From: Brevipalpus yothersi
Lineage: Eukaryota; Arthropoda; Arachnida; Trombidiformes; Tenuipalpidae
Assembly (NCBI GenBank): GCA_003956705.1
Contig: QZCP01000196.1
Coordinates: 17,009-81,008, forward strand
Reading direction: 5' to 3'
Length of the DNA: 64,000 nucleotides
Position 1 is the stretch's first letter; each line of letters starts with the position of its first letter. Below, piece by piece: positions 9,276 through 22,500 of the stretch. The notes beneath the pieces were generated by a model. The model saw nothing but the letters and a program-made list of their open reading frames with translations. It was not told where the DNA came from and searched no databases. A program made the translations under genes and the position numbers.

Positions 9276-12007
9276 TCATCCATTCACATTACCTCCATTA
9301 ACTGCTGAATACTTCATTCGTTTTTGCTTTTGTCTCTGATTACAAAACCATACTCGAACCACATTCTTTTTTAGCTCTAATTTTTCGGCTATTGCAGCGA
9401 TCTTCTCACCCGAAGGTCTCGGTTGCATCACAAAATATGCCTCCAAAGATCGCTTTTCAGGGGCTGCAATTGATGTACGCTTTCGCTTCTTGTCACTGGA
9501 AGGCAGAACATTTGGACAATCTTGACCATCACCTCGACTACGAGCCTTTCGAGCTTGATTCTCGGCTGCCTCCAGCCATTGGTGTAGTATTGGCTTGAGG
9601 GCGACCATATTGTTGTGAGATAATGTTAAAGATTCAAATCTGAAAATAAATTGAATGTTTTTTTGAATCAAAAGAGAAGAAGCTTTTTGATCTCAATCTA
9701 GTCACTAGTAAAGATTTGTATAATTTTCATCAGATTTTAGCTCTAGAAAGCGCCCTCAAGTAGTGTCAGAAAACCTGTGAAAGACATTAGACAGATATGA
9801 TTTGTTGCTAATTACCTGCAAATTGTACTCTGAGAAAGAGAGCCTACACCGGGCATCTTGAGGTTGGCCAGAGCACGGCCAACATCAGCCTGGGTAACAC
9901 CGAGCTTGATGCGACGCTGTTTAAAGCGTTCGGCAAACGCCTCTAATTCACGAGGATCAGCTTCCAACAATCCAGGATCGGTGGCTGCATGATGCGGTGG
10001 AGTGGTGGTGAAAGTATTATGATGATGTGAATTGTGGTGTCCACTATGGTGATGAGCATGATGAAAGGGTGATTGCATTTGATGGGCTGCACTGATTTGA
10101 CTGGCCGCTGGATGATGATGGAATCCGGATATCATTCCATTAACTAAAAGGGCTTCATTATTACTATAGGAGCTTTGAGATGATAGGTTGCTTATACTAT
10201 TCACCGAGTTGGGATGATGAGGGTGGCTGAATGGAAAGAATTGTCAGAAATTGAGCAAGAAAAGTGGAAATAGAAATGGAACATATGAATACAAATTTAA
10301 GAGAAGTCTTTCTTAAAATTAGAAATCGATCAATTAAATTCTTTCTTTGTCTCTAGCTAGCTAGTTTTTTCCTCAAAAATATTCAATGGCCATGTTTCAA
10401 GAATAATTGTTCCAAGGGAATCGAAAAATGAGCTCTTGAGTCATAGCCTCAAGATCTATTTTCAGGATCTTTCGTTCATTGGTTGATGGTGATCCAAAGT
10501 TTGCATTCCAATCAAATTATTGAAATATTCATTCGTATGCAACACTGATTTTTCATCCTTCTATGATTGTTTATCATTAGAGGATTGTTCCACAATATCG
10601 TGGAGTTCCAATTGATCACGCTAGATGAGGGCTTCCTATGAACGAAATTATCACACTCAATATTGGTGAGATCATGAAAGACTCTCGAGGCAAGCTTGAT
10701 ACTGAGTGCTCCATAAAAGGATTTGTTGCTTGTTCATAGAATAACATTGAGTAAACCCTCCAGGCAAGAGATCAGATTAAAGGGCCATTAACATAGATGT
10801 AATCCCTGCATTATCATCCTAACTTGACAAAGAAATAGCGGGACTATGAGATTAGTTTGGCAACCCCAAAAAAGAAACGAGATTTTTGATCCATACATTG
10901 ACAGGATAGAAAGCATCTTCTCATAATAACACTACATACACACACATACACAAATTAAACTAAATCATACCTCGCCTGTGGTCCATATGAAGCGAATGTA
11001 TAGTGAGATGGATCTGAGGCTGCGGCTGCAATTGCTGCGGGCAATGATCCCGACATAGGATCTCCGGTCAAAAAGTCGTGCATCTCGCTTGGATGATGCT
11101 GTCTTCCTGCTACTCCAGTGACGTGATGATGACACATGGACGAAACGTCTGATTTTATGTTACCATGATGTCGATTGCTAAGATCATGCAGCTCAGCTGC
11201 TGCATCTAGTCCTCCTGAGAATATGTTACCAGGTCCCTGCGGAAGAAAGTTGCAAATCGTATTCAAAATTGCAATATTTTAAATTTTCTACTGTCACAAA
11301 TCGCAATTTTTTGGGCTCTTTCAATCTTTGGATCGAAAGTGGTTACAATCCATACACCTTTTTGCAGTTCAGACTCTATCAAACTATATGATGCATTGTT
11401 TCTGGGCTGAAGAAGCTGAAAACTTTTCATGCTGTGTAAAATGCGTTATACAGAGAATAGAGAAGAATGATCAGGAGAAAATCAGTGGCTCTCTCTCGCT
11501 CCCACCTGATAATATCATGCGAAAATTTCTTTGGACTATTCTTCATATCGATGAATCGATGAATCATCGACAGGTCACGGACTGGCCATCTCTTGTTCAT
11601 TCTTATTCTCAAATTCAGCTCATTTTGATAATCGGTTTGCCAGATCAGCTCAGTTAGGCATGCAGATGAGCTGCATGGTCATTAATACTTAATGGCGAGG
11701 CGAAAAAACTTTTAATATCCACTATCGAAACAAGTTCATAGACACAGGGATCATGGAGAGAGAATAATAAGGCTGAATGGACAGTGGACCGTAGCGACAG
11801 GTAAATCAGTGAAATCAATCTGGCCTGAGAGCGGATCTCTGAAACTCATCATTAGATATATTGGCCGATTAAGTGTTCTGATTGAGTGTCAGGACCTGGT
11901 CTGGATTTTTATGATCCCCCTTCCTACCTGACACACATGACAATGAATGAGTGTGTCTATCAGAGGTCGTGTCCATATAAGCAGTTACAACACACATACA
12001 GAGAGAG

Positions 12008-12094
<87 letters not shown>

Positions 12095-14113
12095 AGAAGT
12101 GATCCGATGGGCGCTTGGCTGGTTATCAAAAACTTCATGGGAAGATGACGGCTGATATTCACATGATTCATGGGGAGAGCTTAGCCATTCTAACTATCCA
12201 ATGTTGCAATTCACCATGGCATATTCTCGTACCTTACTCTGTGATCAACATCTCAATGACAATTTTTTATTTCTCTCATTATTCATCTGGTCCAATGTTC
12301 ATAGTCTGGAAGCAGATATTTATACTGATTTCTATGGACAGCTTTTCATGTGTAATTAGTGCGATATTTCTGGTCAACTAATGCGAGTGTTAGAAATAAA
12401 GTCTTTTTGAGGCTCTTTTTCTCCTTTTATGTAACAAATATATGCACCACTTTCATTTAACTACTTTTAGAGTCTATAATCATTCCATTCGAGCTTTATT
12501 CTGTACAGTTAACTTGAATAGAACTTGGAAAAATAAAGTTATCGATTGTGGAGCTAGATAGAATATGAATCATTTCAAGAGAAAATTCTGGTAATACTAG
12601 GGAATACGATTCTCAGAAACTTGGATCTGAAAATAATCACCTCACCATGATGATGAATGGTGAACTCATACCACAAGTGTTTTCATTTCATGATGATCGT
12701 CACGAGAGAGTAAAATTGCTGGATGTTGTTTAATAGAAGAGGAGAAATTGGTTTCCATCTAAGCCATAGAGTTGTGCAGTGAGCCGCAAACAATTCTGAG
12801 CATCTCAAAGAAATTGAACAAATCAAGAGAATAGATGCATCAAAATGGATCTAGAAAAGCGAGAAGGAAAAAGGGCGGAATGAGCGCATACAGCATTCCA
12901 GAACATCTCAGTAATCAATATAGGCTAAGAGTATTGAGTACCTCTACTTCTTTTTTCTAGCTAATATCATCTCACCTTCTCTTACATTGAATGAATGAAT
13001 GAAGCAATCCCTCTCCAATAGTCAATGTAGGCCTAATGGATTAAAATCAAATTGTGAAACAATAATTTCTCAAATTCAACAGATTATAAATAGCCTACCT
13101 CAATTGATAATTGTTGGAAGAGAAATAAGATGTAACACAAGGCACATAATTTTTGTCTTAGATCATTAGTTTCGGAGAAGAAATTGTCCCACAAAATTTG
13201 ATTCAACTTTTATACAGCACAAACTCAAGAAAATAATTCGATGATTTTAGCCTGGATAAACTGGATACTTCAATTGAAAGATCAGACACAGAGGACAGAT
13301 CTTATCATTTGGTTTGTACCAACAGTCAACTTCAACGATTAGATCAGTCAACCTAAAATACTAAAGATTTATACTAAAACACATACACAACAGAACATAG
13401 AACAAGAAGAAGAACATAAACTGAGAAAATGTATTTAGAAAAGAGGTTATGTTTTTCAGGAAAAAATGTAAAAAGATGGTGAATCAAAGTGGAAGAAAAA
13501 GGCAATACTGAAATCAACTGGAGTAAGTAGACAAGAGCAACCAAGTGAAGAATTTTGTGAATGAAATGTGTAGTAACAGAGATTATTCATTCATAATGTT
13601 AATTGTAGCTAACCGTATCTTTATCAATGATGTATTTGAACTTGAACAGCCTAATCCTTCATCAGCAGTGCTCTTTCATCAAAGGAGTCAGTTAATTATT
13701 CAAAGGCAGCTCATGAATATTTTTTGTGAGTCGCTTATTATAAAAACATGAACTCACTGAGACTAGACTTCAATTGCTAAATAAAATATTTGCCCAATCA
13801 TAAGACCAGAGGGGAGAGGGGAGAGAGGAGAGAGGAGAGAGAAGGAAAAAAGGTAGTAACACTGGAAGAGAGAGAGGGAGGCTGTGAAGAAGGACATCTC
13901 AAACAAGGTGAAAAAAGGGTTCCTCAAGCGATCATTGAGATGGGATCCTCATCCCAGTCCTTCCTAGGACCTGGAGGTAAATGTAGTGTAGAGGGATGAG
14001 GTAAAATTTGTCCTCATAAAAATGCCAAAGTATGACAAATGGCCACTCGGACATGATTATATTCATGCCAATGGTCATCATGAGAAGTATCCAGAGGGAG
14101 AGGGGGGTCAGGT

Positions 14114-14152
<39 letters not shown>

Positions 14153-15093
14153 TCATACTAAATGTTGACTAGTCTTCATTTCTGTGTATAGCGGATTTCA
14201 AGCCCTCTCCGTTTGCTTCACTGCCCCTTCCACTTGACTGGCTGCCTTTGCCAAGGTAATGGAGGCAGAAAGTTTTAAATAGTTTATAAAGCCATGCAAA
14301 AATTATGCAGCTTTCTAGTCTGATAGAGTAGAAGAGCAAGAAAAGAGAGGAAAAAAGGAGGGGGAAAAGAGAGCCAAGAACTGTTGGGTGAGTCAGGGAG
14401 GAGATGAAGAAATAGGAAACATCATGTATGAAGAGATTCTCATTTCAGATTTTACCCTCATCAAAGTACCCGATGAACATGCCATCCCTACCATGTCTAC
14501 CAAATGTGTTTGTATCTTTGTGTGTATGATAATAACTGTCTATCTTGAGCTATTTCAGTGATCAATGCTTGTGCCGATGTTTCATCCAAATAATAAGATC
14601 AAAAAAGGTAGAAACATTGACAAAGGGTTATACAATCCTTTACTTATTATAGCGAATGTATTATCATCATGGTTCAGTGAAATATTCAGATTGATGAAAA
14701 TGAGAAGAAATAGTCAAAATTTCAATCGTGAGAGTGATCAACCAATTTTTACCCTGAAATTCAGCATCTCCAGAATGTTCAACCTCTCATCGTAATTACG
14801 ATTTTACAGTGAAGTGTTTTTTCAGGGGCAAAAGGTAAGAAGCAATATTTCGCTATGTGTGGGGCACTTACCGTTACAGAGGAGTGGTGACTAGTTGGAA
14901 TAGGTGTGCAGTGTCTTCTCATATCCCGATAGTGTAAAGATGATGGTGTGTAGGCCGGTGAGGTGGGTGAATATGTCCGAGGTGCTGGCGAGCTGGTGGC
15001 AGGTAAGCTCGTGGTGCCTCCAGGAACAGACAGGGAGCTCACCGAAGGTCCCGAGAAGCATGGGCTGCTCGTCTTCACAATGCAACTATTCAT
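9276..15093 (-). CDS. acj6: POU class IV homeobox transcription factor (Brn-3/acj6 type)
   Basis: Sequence-specific regulator of sensory and other neuron identity in animals. Exons on the minus strand: 15093-14872 (start tentative), 11236-10971, 10226-9816, 9639-9276. Phases fit and the model gives ~420 residues. The POU-specific domain (~250-326) runs from DPRELEAFAERFKQRRIKLG to FESLTLSHNN, split by an intron between CR and FES. The homeodomain (~350-409) starts KKRKRTSIAAPEKRSLEAYF and ends in recognition helix VVRVWFCNQRQKQKR with the POU-type Cys. GNIFSGG and IKSDV...HHH match the acj6 N-terminal region, and YRDMRRHCTPIPT matches its SSEQMRRCMPNPS. A His-rich stretch precedes the POU domain. 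The residues following EAYF are VMQPRPS, whereas family members I recall have AVQPRPS. ATG 15093-15091 is in frame, but an AG at 15086-15087 could be an acceptor, so a further 5' exon is possible. Confidence 0.92.
10227..10970 (-). other. POU4 intron between exons 2 and 3 of the model
   Basis: 744 bp, with donor GTATGATTTA at 10970 and acceptor CATTCAG at 10227. I see no further coding sequence or repeat apart from a short CA-rich stretch near 10930-10950. Confidence 0.7.
11237..14871 (-). other. Large POU4 intron (3.6 kb)
   Basis: Lies between donor GTAAGTGCC (14871) and acceptor TTCCGCAG (11237). It holds a compound (GAAA)n/(GA)n tract at 12003-12088, a GAGAGGGGA-rich stretch around 13806-13850 and a GA tract at 14119-14149. 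No convincing extra exon was found. Confidence 0.65.
12003..12088. repeat. Compound (GAAA)n-(GA)n microsatellite
   Basis: About 28 bp of GAAA units grading into a pure GA tract, inside the large POU4 intron. The same GAAA-to-GA order occurs at 22401-22498. Confidence 0.97.
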
Positions 15094-15331
15094 AATATAA
15101 ATATTGTAACAAGAAGAGGGTGAAACACTTTCATACCGCAAACATGTCAACTATCCTTTCTCACCTCTGATGCTCACAGCAACATACACACATACACACA
15201 TTGAGACCCAGAGCCACAGGAAAGGCTCTCTCTCTCTCTCTCTAGCTCCATACTCTCCTCGCCTCATCCAGCAATGTTCTCTACTCTCTCGCCTTTCTTT
15301 CCCATTCGCTCTCTCTTTCTACTGACCATCT

Positions 15332-15440
15332 CACCCTCTCTCTCTCTCTCTCTCTCTCTTTCTTTCTTTCCTTCTCTTTCTCTTTCTCTTTCTCTTTTTC
15401 TATTTTGCCATGATATTCCAATATCATCACATCACATCTC

Positions 15441-15500
<60 letters not shown>
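15332..15500. repeat. CT-rich tract cluster
   Basis: Two long CT runs (about 15332-15360 and 15445-15500) joined by CTTT-rich sequence, just upstream of the first recognised POU4 exon. Confidence 0.95.
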
Positions 15501-15507
<7 letters not shown>

Positions 15508-18237
15508 TCAAACTCCCTTGAAAGTCCTCCTCTTGCTCCCTTTGCCCTTCTCTTCAGCAAGTCTTCCAGCAATGCTCATGTCTACGAGATTCTCTTCCTT
15601 CAACCACCCAATTCAAGTATTCCTTCAGCCAATAGTGAGCTAGTATAGGGTTCAATCTTCATTCACTATTTTTTCCTTCCCTTGCCTGCTTACTGGCTTT
15701 CCTTATCGACTTATAGATCCACATACAGATCACTTTCCTTCTCTCTTTCTTTCTTCCCTCTTTTTTCCGTTTTCTTTTGGTCTCATCTCATTCCTTGATT
15801 AATTAATCAAAACTGGACTAAAATTTTTTCATCAACTTCTAGCCCAGAATACCTAGCAGCATGAATTATTAAACAAACTTAGTTTAGCTCTCTGCTGGAA
15901 TTTCCGCGAGGATAAGGATTATCAGTTTCTTATACCTCAGTTCAAGTCAACCGGAAATCGAAGTGGCTTTATCCTTTCCTCTTTTTTTAGTTTCGAATAT
16001 TTTCTAAAAATCTGAATATTTGTTTCGACTTTTAGAAAAATACATTCATTGTCATAAAAGTACTCGAAATAACCTAGCATTGAAGCCCATAAGGAGTTGA
16101 TTTTTTTAGAAACTTGAAGTCAGTTTGTCCCCAACTCGAGACATTTTTGTGGTGGCTATCTTCAGGTGACTACTTTCAAGAGCATTGACCGGATATATAA
16201 CATGATTGCTATAAAAACGTTCATTTAGCTAATATAGTTTGAAGTAAACGCTCTCTACTGGAGTGTCCCTTGTTAACACATAGTCAAATGGCGTGTTCTC
16301 GCTGGCATCAAGCTTGCGACTTATTCATGAGCCATTTATTTCTGATAACCCCTTTAATAATTAATAAATTAAACTCAATTAAAGCCCTATCTGCTTGAAT
16401 ATTTTCAATGCTTTTTTGCAGCAATTGTTAAGGTATTTGTTTTATTCATCGATAGACAGAAATCAATCAAGAATGGCTGTAAAAGTGTGGGATTATCTGT
16501 TAGAGGAAGAGAACGAAGATAAAGAAAATTTGATATAAAGGAAGCTGATTCCTCTGACAGAGTCTTCGAAGCAAGAAGAGAAGAAGGTGAAATCTTCCTT
16601 TCAAACTGATGTCCAGATTTTTTCTCCTTCCAGCTACCATGCCTTCATATTGAAAAGCAAATATGGAAGGCTCTTGATCATTGTCAATATCAAGTGTCTT
16701 GTTGAGGATGTAATTTATTAACGGTCATCATGTTGTCAATCGTTGTGAAGCCTAAAAGACAGCACAAAACCATGAAACGGAGAGAAAAAGTGTAAGACAC
16801 CATGAGAGGGAAAAAAGTGATTGAACAAGACACATCTCCAGTTTTTCTCGGTAACTGGCCCTAGGAAGCTTGATTTTTTGTAACCTGTCCATAACCAGCG
16901 CTCGTTGAATAATTAATGCTTCACAAAGAACGGACATAGCTCTGGGAGACTATGGAATTGGAAAAAAAAGCTCGACTCAAGCGATTCATATTAGAATATC
17001 GAGCCATTCGAGAGTCTCTTGTATACTTTAGGCTCATAAAGCTAAAAAGTTCTGATACAGATCTTGTGATTGTGGTGTGGAAACTGGCCAAAAAGAAACT
17101 CTTTGCTGATGAATCTAATGCTGGATATCAAAGGTGTTTTGCAAAGTAATTTTCTCCTCTTGTTGCTTTCTATTTTATTACCTCATCTGATTATCTAGAG
17201 CCTACAGAATATGGAGCTGAATCTTTCAGCCCCCTTTAGCTGAGAATAAATTGAATCACATTTCAGAAAGAAGAGTTACTCTGCTCCTGCTCGGAATACT
17301 GAACTAATTTCAGTGAACTATCATTATTCTCCTCTATCCTACATGCTCTCTTTGCTATCATCACTACCATCGATCCTCACATTTTCTTCTACTTTCTCTC
17401 TTATTATGGAATCGTTTTCCTTTTCGATTCTTTTCTTTCTCTTTTTCCTCTCCTTCCTCTCCTTCCTCTTTCTCTTCCTTCATGATCAGCAGAGTTGAAA
17501 TAGAATAGAAGATTTCTGCTTGTCCTCTCACTGTCAGGTCCAAAAAGATTAGCTTATAGGTTTAATACTCCTTTTCATCCTTCTCTCTTTTTCTCTCTTA
17601 GAATTGGGTTACAAATGATTCATCAATAATGAAGAAACCATCAAAATATAAGTGAAAGTAATTTGATCTATGATTCCATCTACTAGTTCACCAACCCACT
17701 GGCATCCTATTGTCTTACTTGTGTCCACTATTCACGCGATGTCCACTCTCAAAGTCCGTTGATGGCAAGACAAATCGCTCTCCTGTATCTTGACTAATTA
17801 TCAAATGATCCCATGTCTGAAATGTTCACCGAGAAGGAGGCAAGAGGCAAGTATAGGATTTGAGGAGTGAAACTGCAAACGGTAAAATCTCACATTAATG
17901 ACCATTGGTCAGTGATAAGAGAGAAAGAGAGCTAGAAGAAAGAGGGATCGGAAGGTTCACTGGAAAGAAACGTCCAAAAGAATATAAGAGCATCAAGAAA
18001 ACTCGATCAGACATTAAGAGTGATACTTGGGGCTAATCGAACGAGCTATTGGCCATTCTTCTTGTTTCCGCTTTGTTTTGCCATGACATTGGTTCAGTGA
18101 ATGACGAGGAGCGAAGAGGCCTAGATTTACAAATGATGATTAACAAAATTTAGCCACCAAATGGACAAGAGAAGGCCATTTATGTTGTTTACTCATTACA
18201 ATACACTTCACTCGATCTCATTCAACATCTTTCTATC

Positions 18238-18244
<7 letters not shown>

Positions 18245-18305
<61 letters not shown>
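18245..18305. repeat. (CT)n microsatellite
   Basis: About 60 bp of pure CT after CTAT units, in the gene-poor interval. Confidence 0.97.
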
Positions 18306-18309
<4 letters not shown>

Positions 18310-21300
18310 TGAAGCATTTCTTTCACATTCTGATCTCTACAAATGAGCTACATGATGACCTTTACGATACTTTTGTTTATCTCTTGAATCTAGCGTTTCA
18401 TGAGAAGTGGGAAGAAGGAGGAAACATTTTGAGCCAAAAATGCTCTCATTCTTTTGTGGAAATAATTCGAGTGAATATCTAGCGATAGATATGCCCAGGG
18501 AATGCGGCTCATACTCAGCACCCTCAGTATTTGAAAAGCTTGAGATGAATGTACGAAACACAGCCACATGAGGCTCACTCCTCTGGAACGATAGACAAGC
18601 GTAGTTCTGTTCTCGTAGAGACTGAAAAGAGAGAGAATATCGTGCAAGAATCCCTCGAGATGAAGCTCACATGCCTAACTCATCATCGACAATCATCATG
18701 AAAGTGCATCACCAAAGTAGATTACAATCGGCAAGTTGACTCTTGAGGTGCAACCAGTTATGGAAAACAAGCCTTCGCCTGAGCCACCCTTATTCTTGTG
18801 CCATTCATTCCCATGTCCATTACCGCCCATCCAAACTCCGAGGGACCCATCCGATGAATCACAGGGGAACTTGCATCCTCTTCCGAAGGCCTCATCTTAC
18901 CTCCCACATTCTTTTTCTCCTACTTCGGACCGTCACAATTCACACACCGTCATAGGCGTTCATCAGAGACATGATGCCAATGTATATACTGTTGAGAGAA
19001 TATCATGGAAAATTTACCATTTCAAGTAGTATTTTATCAGCTCTAGGGTACCATACAATTTGTTTGAATACTGATCGTAATGTAATTTTAACCTCCTCTA
19101 ACAGTAAATTCAAACTTTTTTTAAACAATCTTGATGACTTTTCCTCTGGGATCACTACCGTCATGCTACCGGGGCTGGACTGTTCAAAAGTTTAATTTAC
19201 AACATCGCTTGTGGTCTTACACTAATGTACCAAAATTAGACCATAAAGAGTACTCAAAATTCTCATTGAAAAAGAAAAGTATTGCCTTGTTTGTATTTCC
19301 TGGGCAATATTCGACTTGCTTACAATCCAAGGTGATGAGCCATTATGCTCTCTCTCTCTTTCTTTCTTTCTTTCTTTTCTTTTCCTCTCTTTCTCTTTCT
19401 CTCTCTTCTTGGCGAGAAAAGGAAATATGAAACAATCTCATGAATACTTCATCAAGCTATGCATTCTCATTTACAAGACCATAGCCTAGCTCTTTCTCTC
19501 TTCCCGCATACATTGCAATGAGTGCTACCATAGTCTCCAATGACTACATACTTCTACAACCTGATATACTTTTGCTAGATTTACTTTGCCTGCTTTAATA
19601 TAAACCACTTTCTCTGATGATAGAACAAATAAAGAACCCCGAAAAGTTTCGGTGTCAGAAAGTGAAGGGTTATTCTTTTTCATTGGCTTGTTGACTTTCT
19701 CACTAACTGTATTCCCTCTCACTTAAAACTAACTAGTCAAATAGCTTCAACCTGAATAAAACTTCATTGCAAAAGCTTGATACCAAGAAAATTTGACTTC
19801 ATAAAGTTCTTGATATTTTTATTGCCAACACATGATAACATGATGATGTCCGCAATCCAAACTATTTTTGGTAGAGCTATTCAGATTTTGTTATAGCATA
19901 AAGTTTCCGATCTTGAATGAGTCTCTCACTTAGCTTATTTCGCAAATTCTCATGTAAAAATCATGACATAGACACGAAGTGGCGATACTAAACTGTCATA
20001 GAATTGGTGCCAAGGCAATGAATGAGTGAAGACAATTAAATTAATGGCAAACGAGTCAAATGTAATCATAATCCACAATCGATTGGTGACATTCACATCA
20101 TCGAGGGACAGTACACGAAGGCCAGAGAGCAAAACAAACGATCCATAAGAGAACAAGTTTGCATGATTCAAGCGATCATCAACCACCTTTTCTATTTTCC
20201 ATATACTTTGAAATAGAAAAGTGGGTGGCGAGCCGAGAAAGAGAGCAGCTGATACTTTTATTCTAGGAGATATCATCAAGAGATGAGCAGCTAGCGGAGA
20301 AGAGAGAGAGAGAGAGAGATCACAAAAGTTAGAGGAGCATCATTTGATTCTAATGGAGCTTCTCCTCTTCCAGTAATAATGATGTTGTGCTCAACTGTTT
20401 GACCAAGTGAAAGGCATGAATGGGAGCACATTATCGTTGCAAAGTCATTCTCAATCGAGTGAGATCAGCACCTATGACCACGAGAGGGAAAAAGATGAAT
20501 CGCCGAAAAAATGAAGTGCCTCAGGACATCTGTGGCCAAGAGAGAAAGAGAGTGGATGAGCGAGAGAGCGAGAGAGCGAGAGGTAAAACACAGGTCAGGA
20601 GAGATGAGACCAAATCGAAACGAATCAAGCTTCGGGCTAAACACTCAGATCAGATCAGGTCAGACATAGGAGTTCATGTTGGATCAAGTTTCAGGCACAT
20701 AGCAGCTGATCGGAACTTTAGGCCTTTGTGAATGAGCAATTTTCAAACATCCAGGAACCAGCTTTTTTCTTCCCTTATCACACTCAATAAAAATTCATAG
20801 AGCATGGAATTCTAATTTGCTTTTAGCATTTTGCCTCACTATGTTCAACTAGTGTCAAACCAATAGTCAAAGATAATTACGGGCCCAACTCTCATTGTTA
20901 CGGCAATAAATGATCAGTCAACATAAACTCTCTTTGTTTTGTATTCATAGGGTTAGATATACGATCTCTTTCTTTCTCTCTCTCCCTCCCTTTCTACTCT
21001 CATGATGTTGCTCAACACTGGAGGCTAAGTGGGTCGCTTCATTGACAATGGTAGCTAGGAACATACTAAGGCCGGGTATCGATTTTGGTCTCGAGAGCAG
21101 AGGCCATGATCACACTCATTCATCTTTTGGAGCCACAAGTTGCTTTGGTGGGCCTGTACATCATTGAAAATACTATCGTACTCTTCGCAAGGATTATCAA
21201 CTGATCATCTAAATACAGTTCCCTCGCGAGAAGGTGATGGAGACAAGATTGAGGTAGCTCATAGTTCCACATGTTACATCCTGGAAGACAAATTCTCTTC

Positions 21301-22400
21301 GCTTGAATGCTTATTCTTTCACTGATCCATCCACTAGAGACAGAACAGATATCATCCATCATCTGAATCCACTTGTCGAATGCTAAAAGAAATACTTTCA
21401 AAAGCTCTTCTCCTCTCTACCCCTGCTTGAGGTCTGATGAAACACACTCTAATCCATTTTTCTCATGAAAAACCTATATTAAGATTCGGAAAATATTCTA
21501 AATCAATTGAGTTACCAAACCAAATAGGAAATATTCTCTCGAATCATAAGTTTCTGGATCGAAAAGCATTAGTAGAGCAAAAAGTAGGAAAAATAATAGA
21601 TAAATGCTACTGCTCTATCTAGGGGACTCATAGAACACTATACTTTGGGCAATGTATCTTGCATCTCTATTCAATTCCTCGATTCGAAAAGCTTTCAAAA
21701 AGTATTCCCGGGAGAACTCTCGGAGAAAAATTTCGTATCGTGTAAAGTGCTGCTCTCTCTTGACATGCAATCGAAAGAAAGATGATGGAACTTATTCATC
21801 TTGCGCATCTTCATCTTCATCTTTTCCTAAGAGTGTCCCCATTATGGATCAGAACCAAGTTCTAACGTTAGAGAGGTGAATTTTGAGGAAACTAACCATA
21901 AAAAACAGCTCATAAACAAATGCACTACAGCGAAAACTCCGATAATAAAAACCCCTCAAAATAGAAAGAAACGAAACACCTAGGAGAAGGGGGTGAAAAG
22001 CACAGATTGATTAGGAACTTATTTCAAATTACACAAGGGGCATCATCAAAAGAGGGCCCAAAGCTTTTTCATTATGATAGTTTTCACTGTAGATGGACTT
22101 GAATCATCGATAGAAATACCAGGAGTTCTACTATAGTGCACCAATATTGGTCCCGGAAGTTACTTTTCTTTTCCTTCAGTATTATTTTTTCTCGTTTTTT
22201 ATCCAAAGTTTTCATGTATATCATTGACACAGAAAGTGCATTGAACCACTCAATCTACAGACGTCATTCGTGGAAGTAGGCTATTTTTTCCATTCCATAG
22301 GGATGCTGAACAAGATGGCTCATTTTTAGGTCACTTATCCGCATCACAAAGTTGACCTATGGAGAACAATCAATCGGTGAGAAAAGTCCGAGAGAGAATA

Positions 22401-22411
22401 AGAAAGAAAAA

Positions 22412-22498
<87 letters not shown>
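22401..22498. repeat. Compound (GAAA)n-(GA)n microsatellite
   Basis: GAAA units to ~22446, then pure GA to 22498, repeating the architecture of 12003-12088. Confidence 0.97.

Positions 22499-22500
<2 letters not shown>

Noticed and set aside
15274..15648. 124-codon plus-strand open frame
   Set aside because: Runs through CT tracts and encodes Ser-Leu repeats, an artefact of dinucleotide repeats.
18736..19029. 97-codon proline-rich plus-strand open frame
   Set aside because: The opposite strand and other frames are equally plausible, no homology is recognised, and the splice context is absent.
20420..20731. 103-codon Arg/Lys/Glu-rich open frame
   Set aside because: The charge comes from GCGAGAGA and GA-rich repeats; nothing else supports coding.
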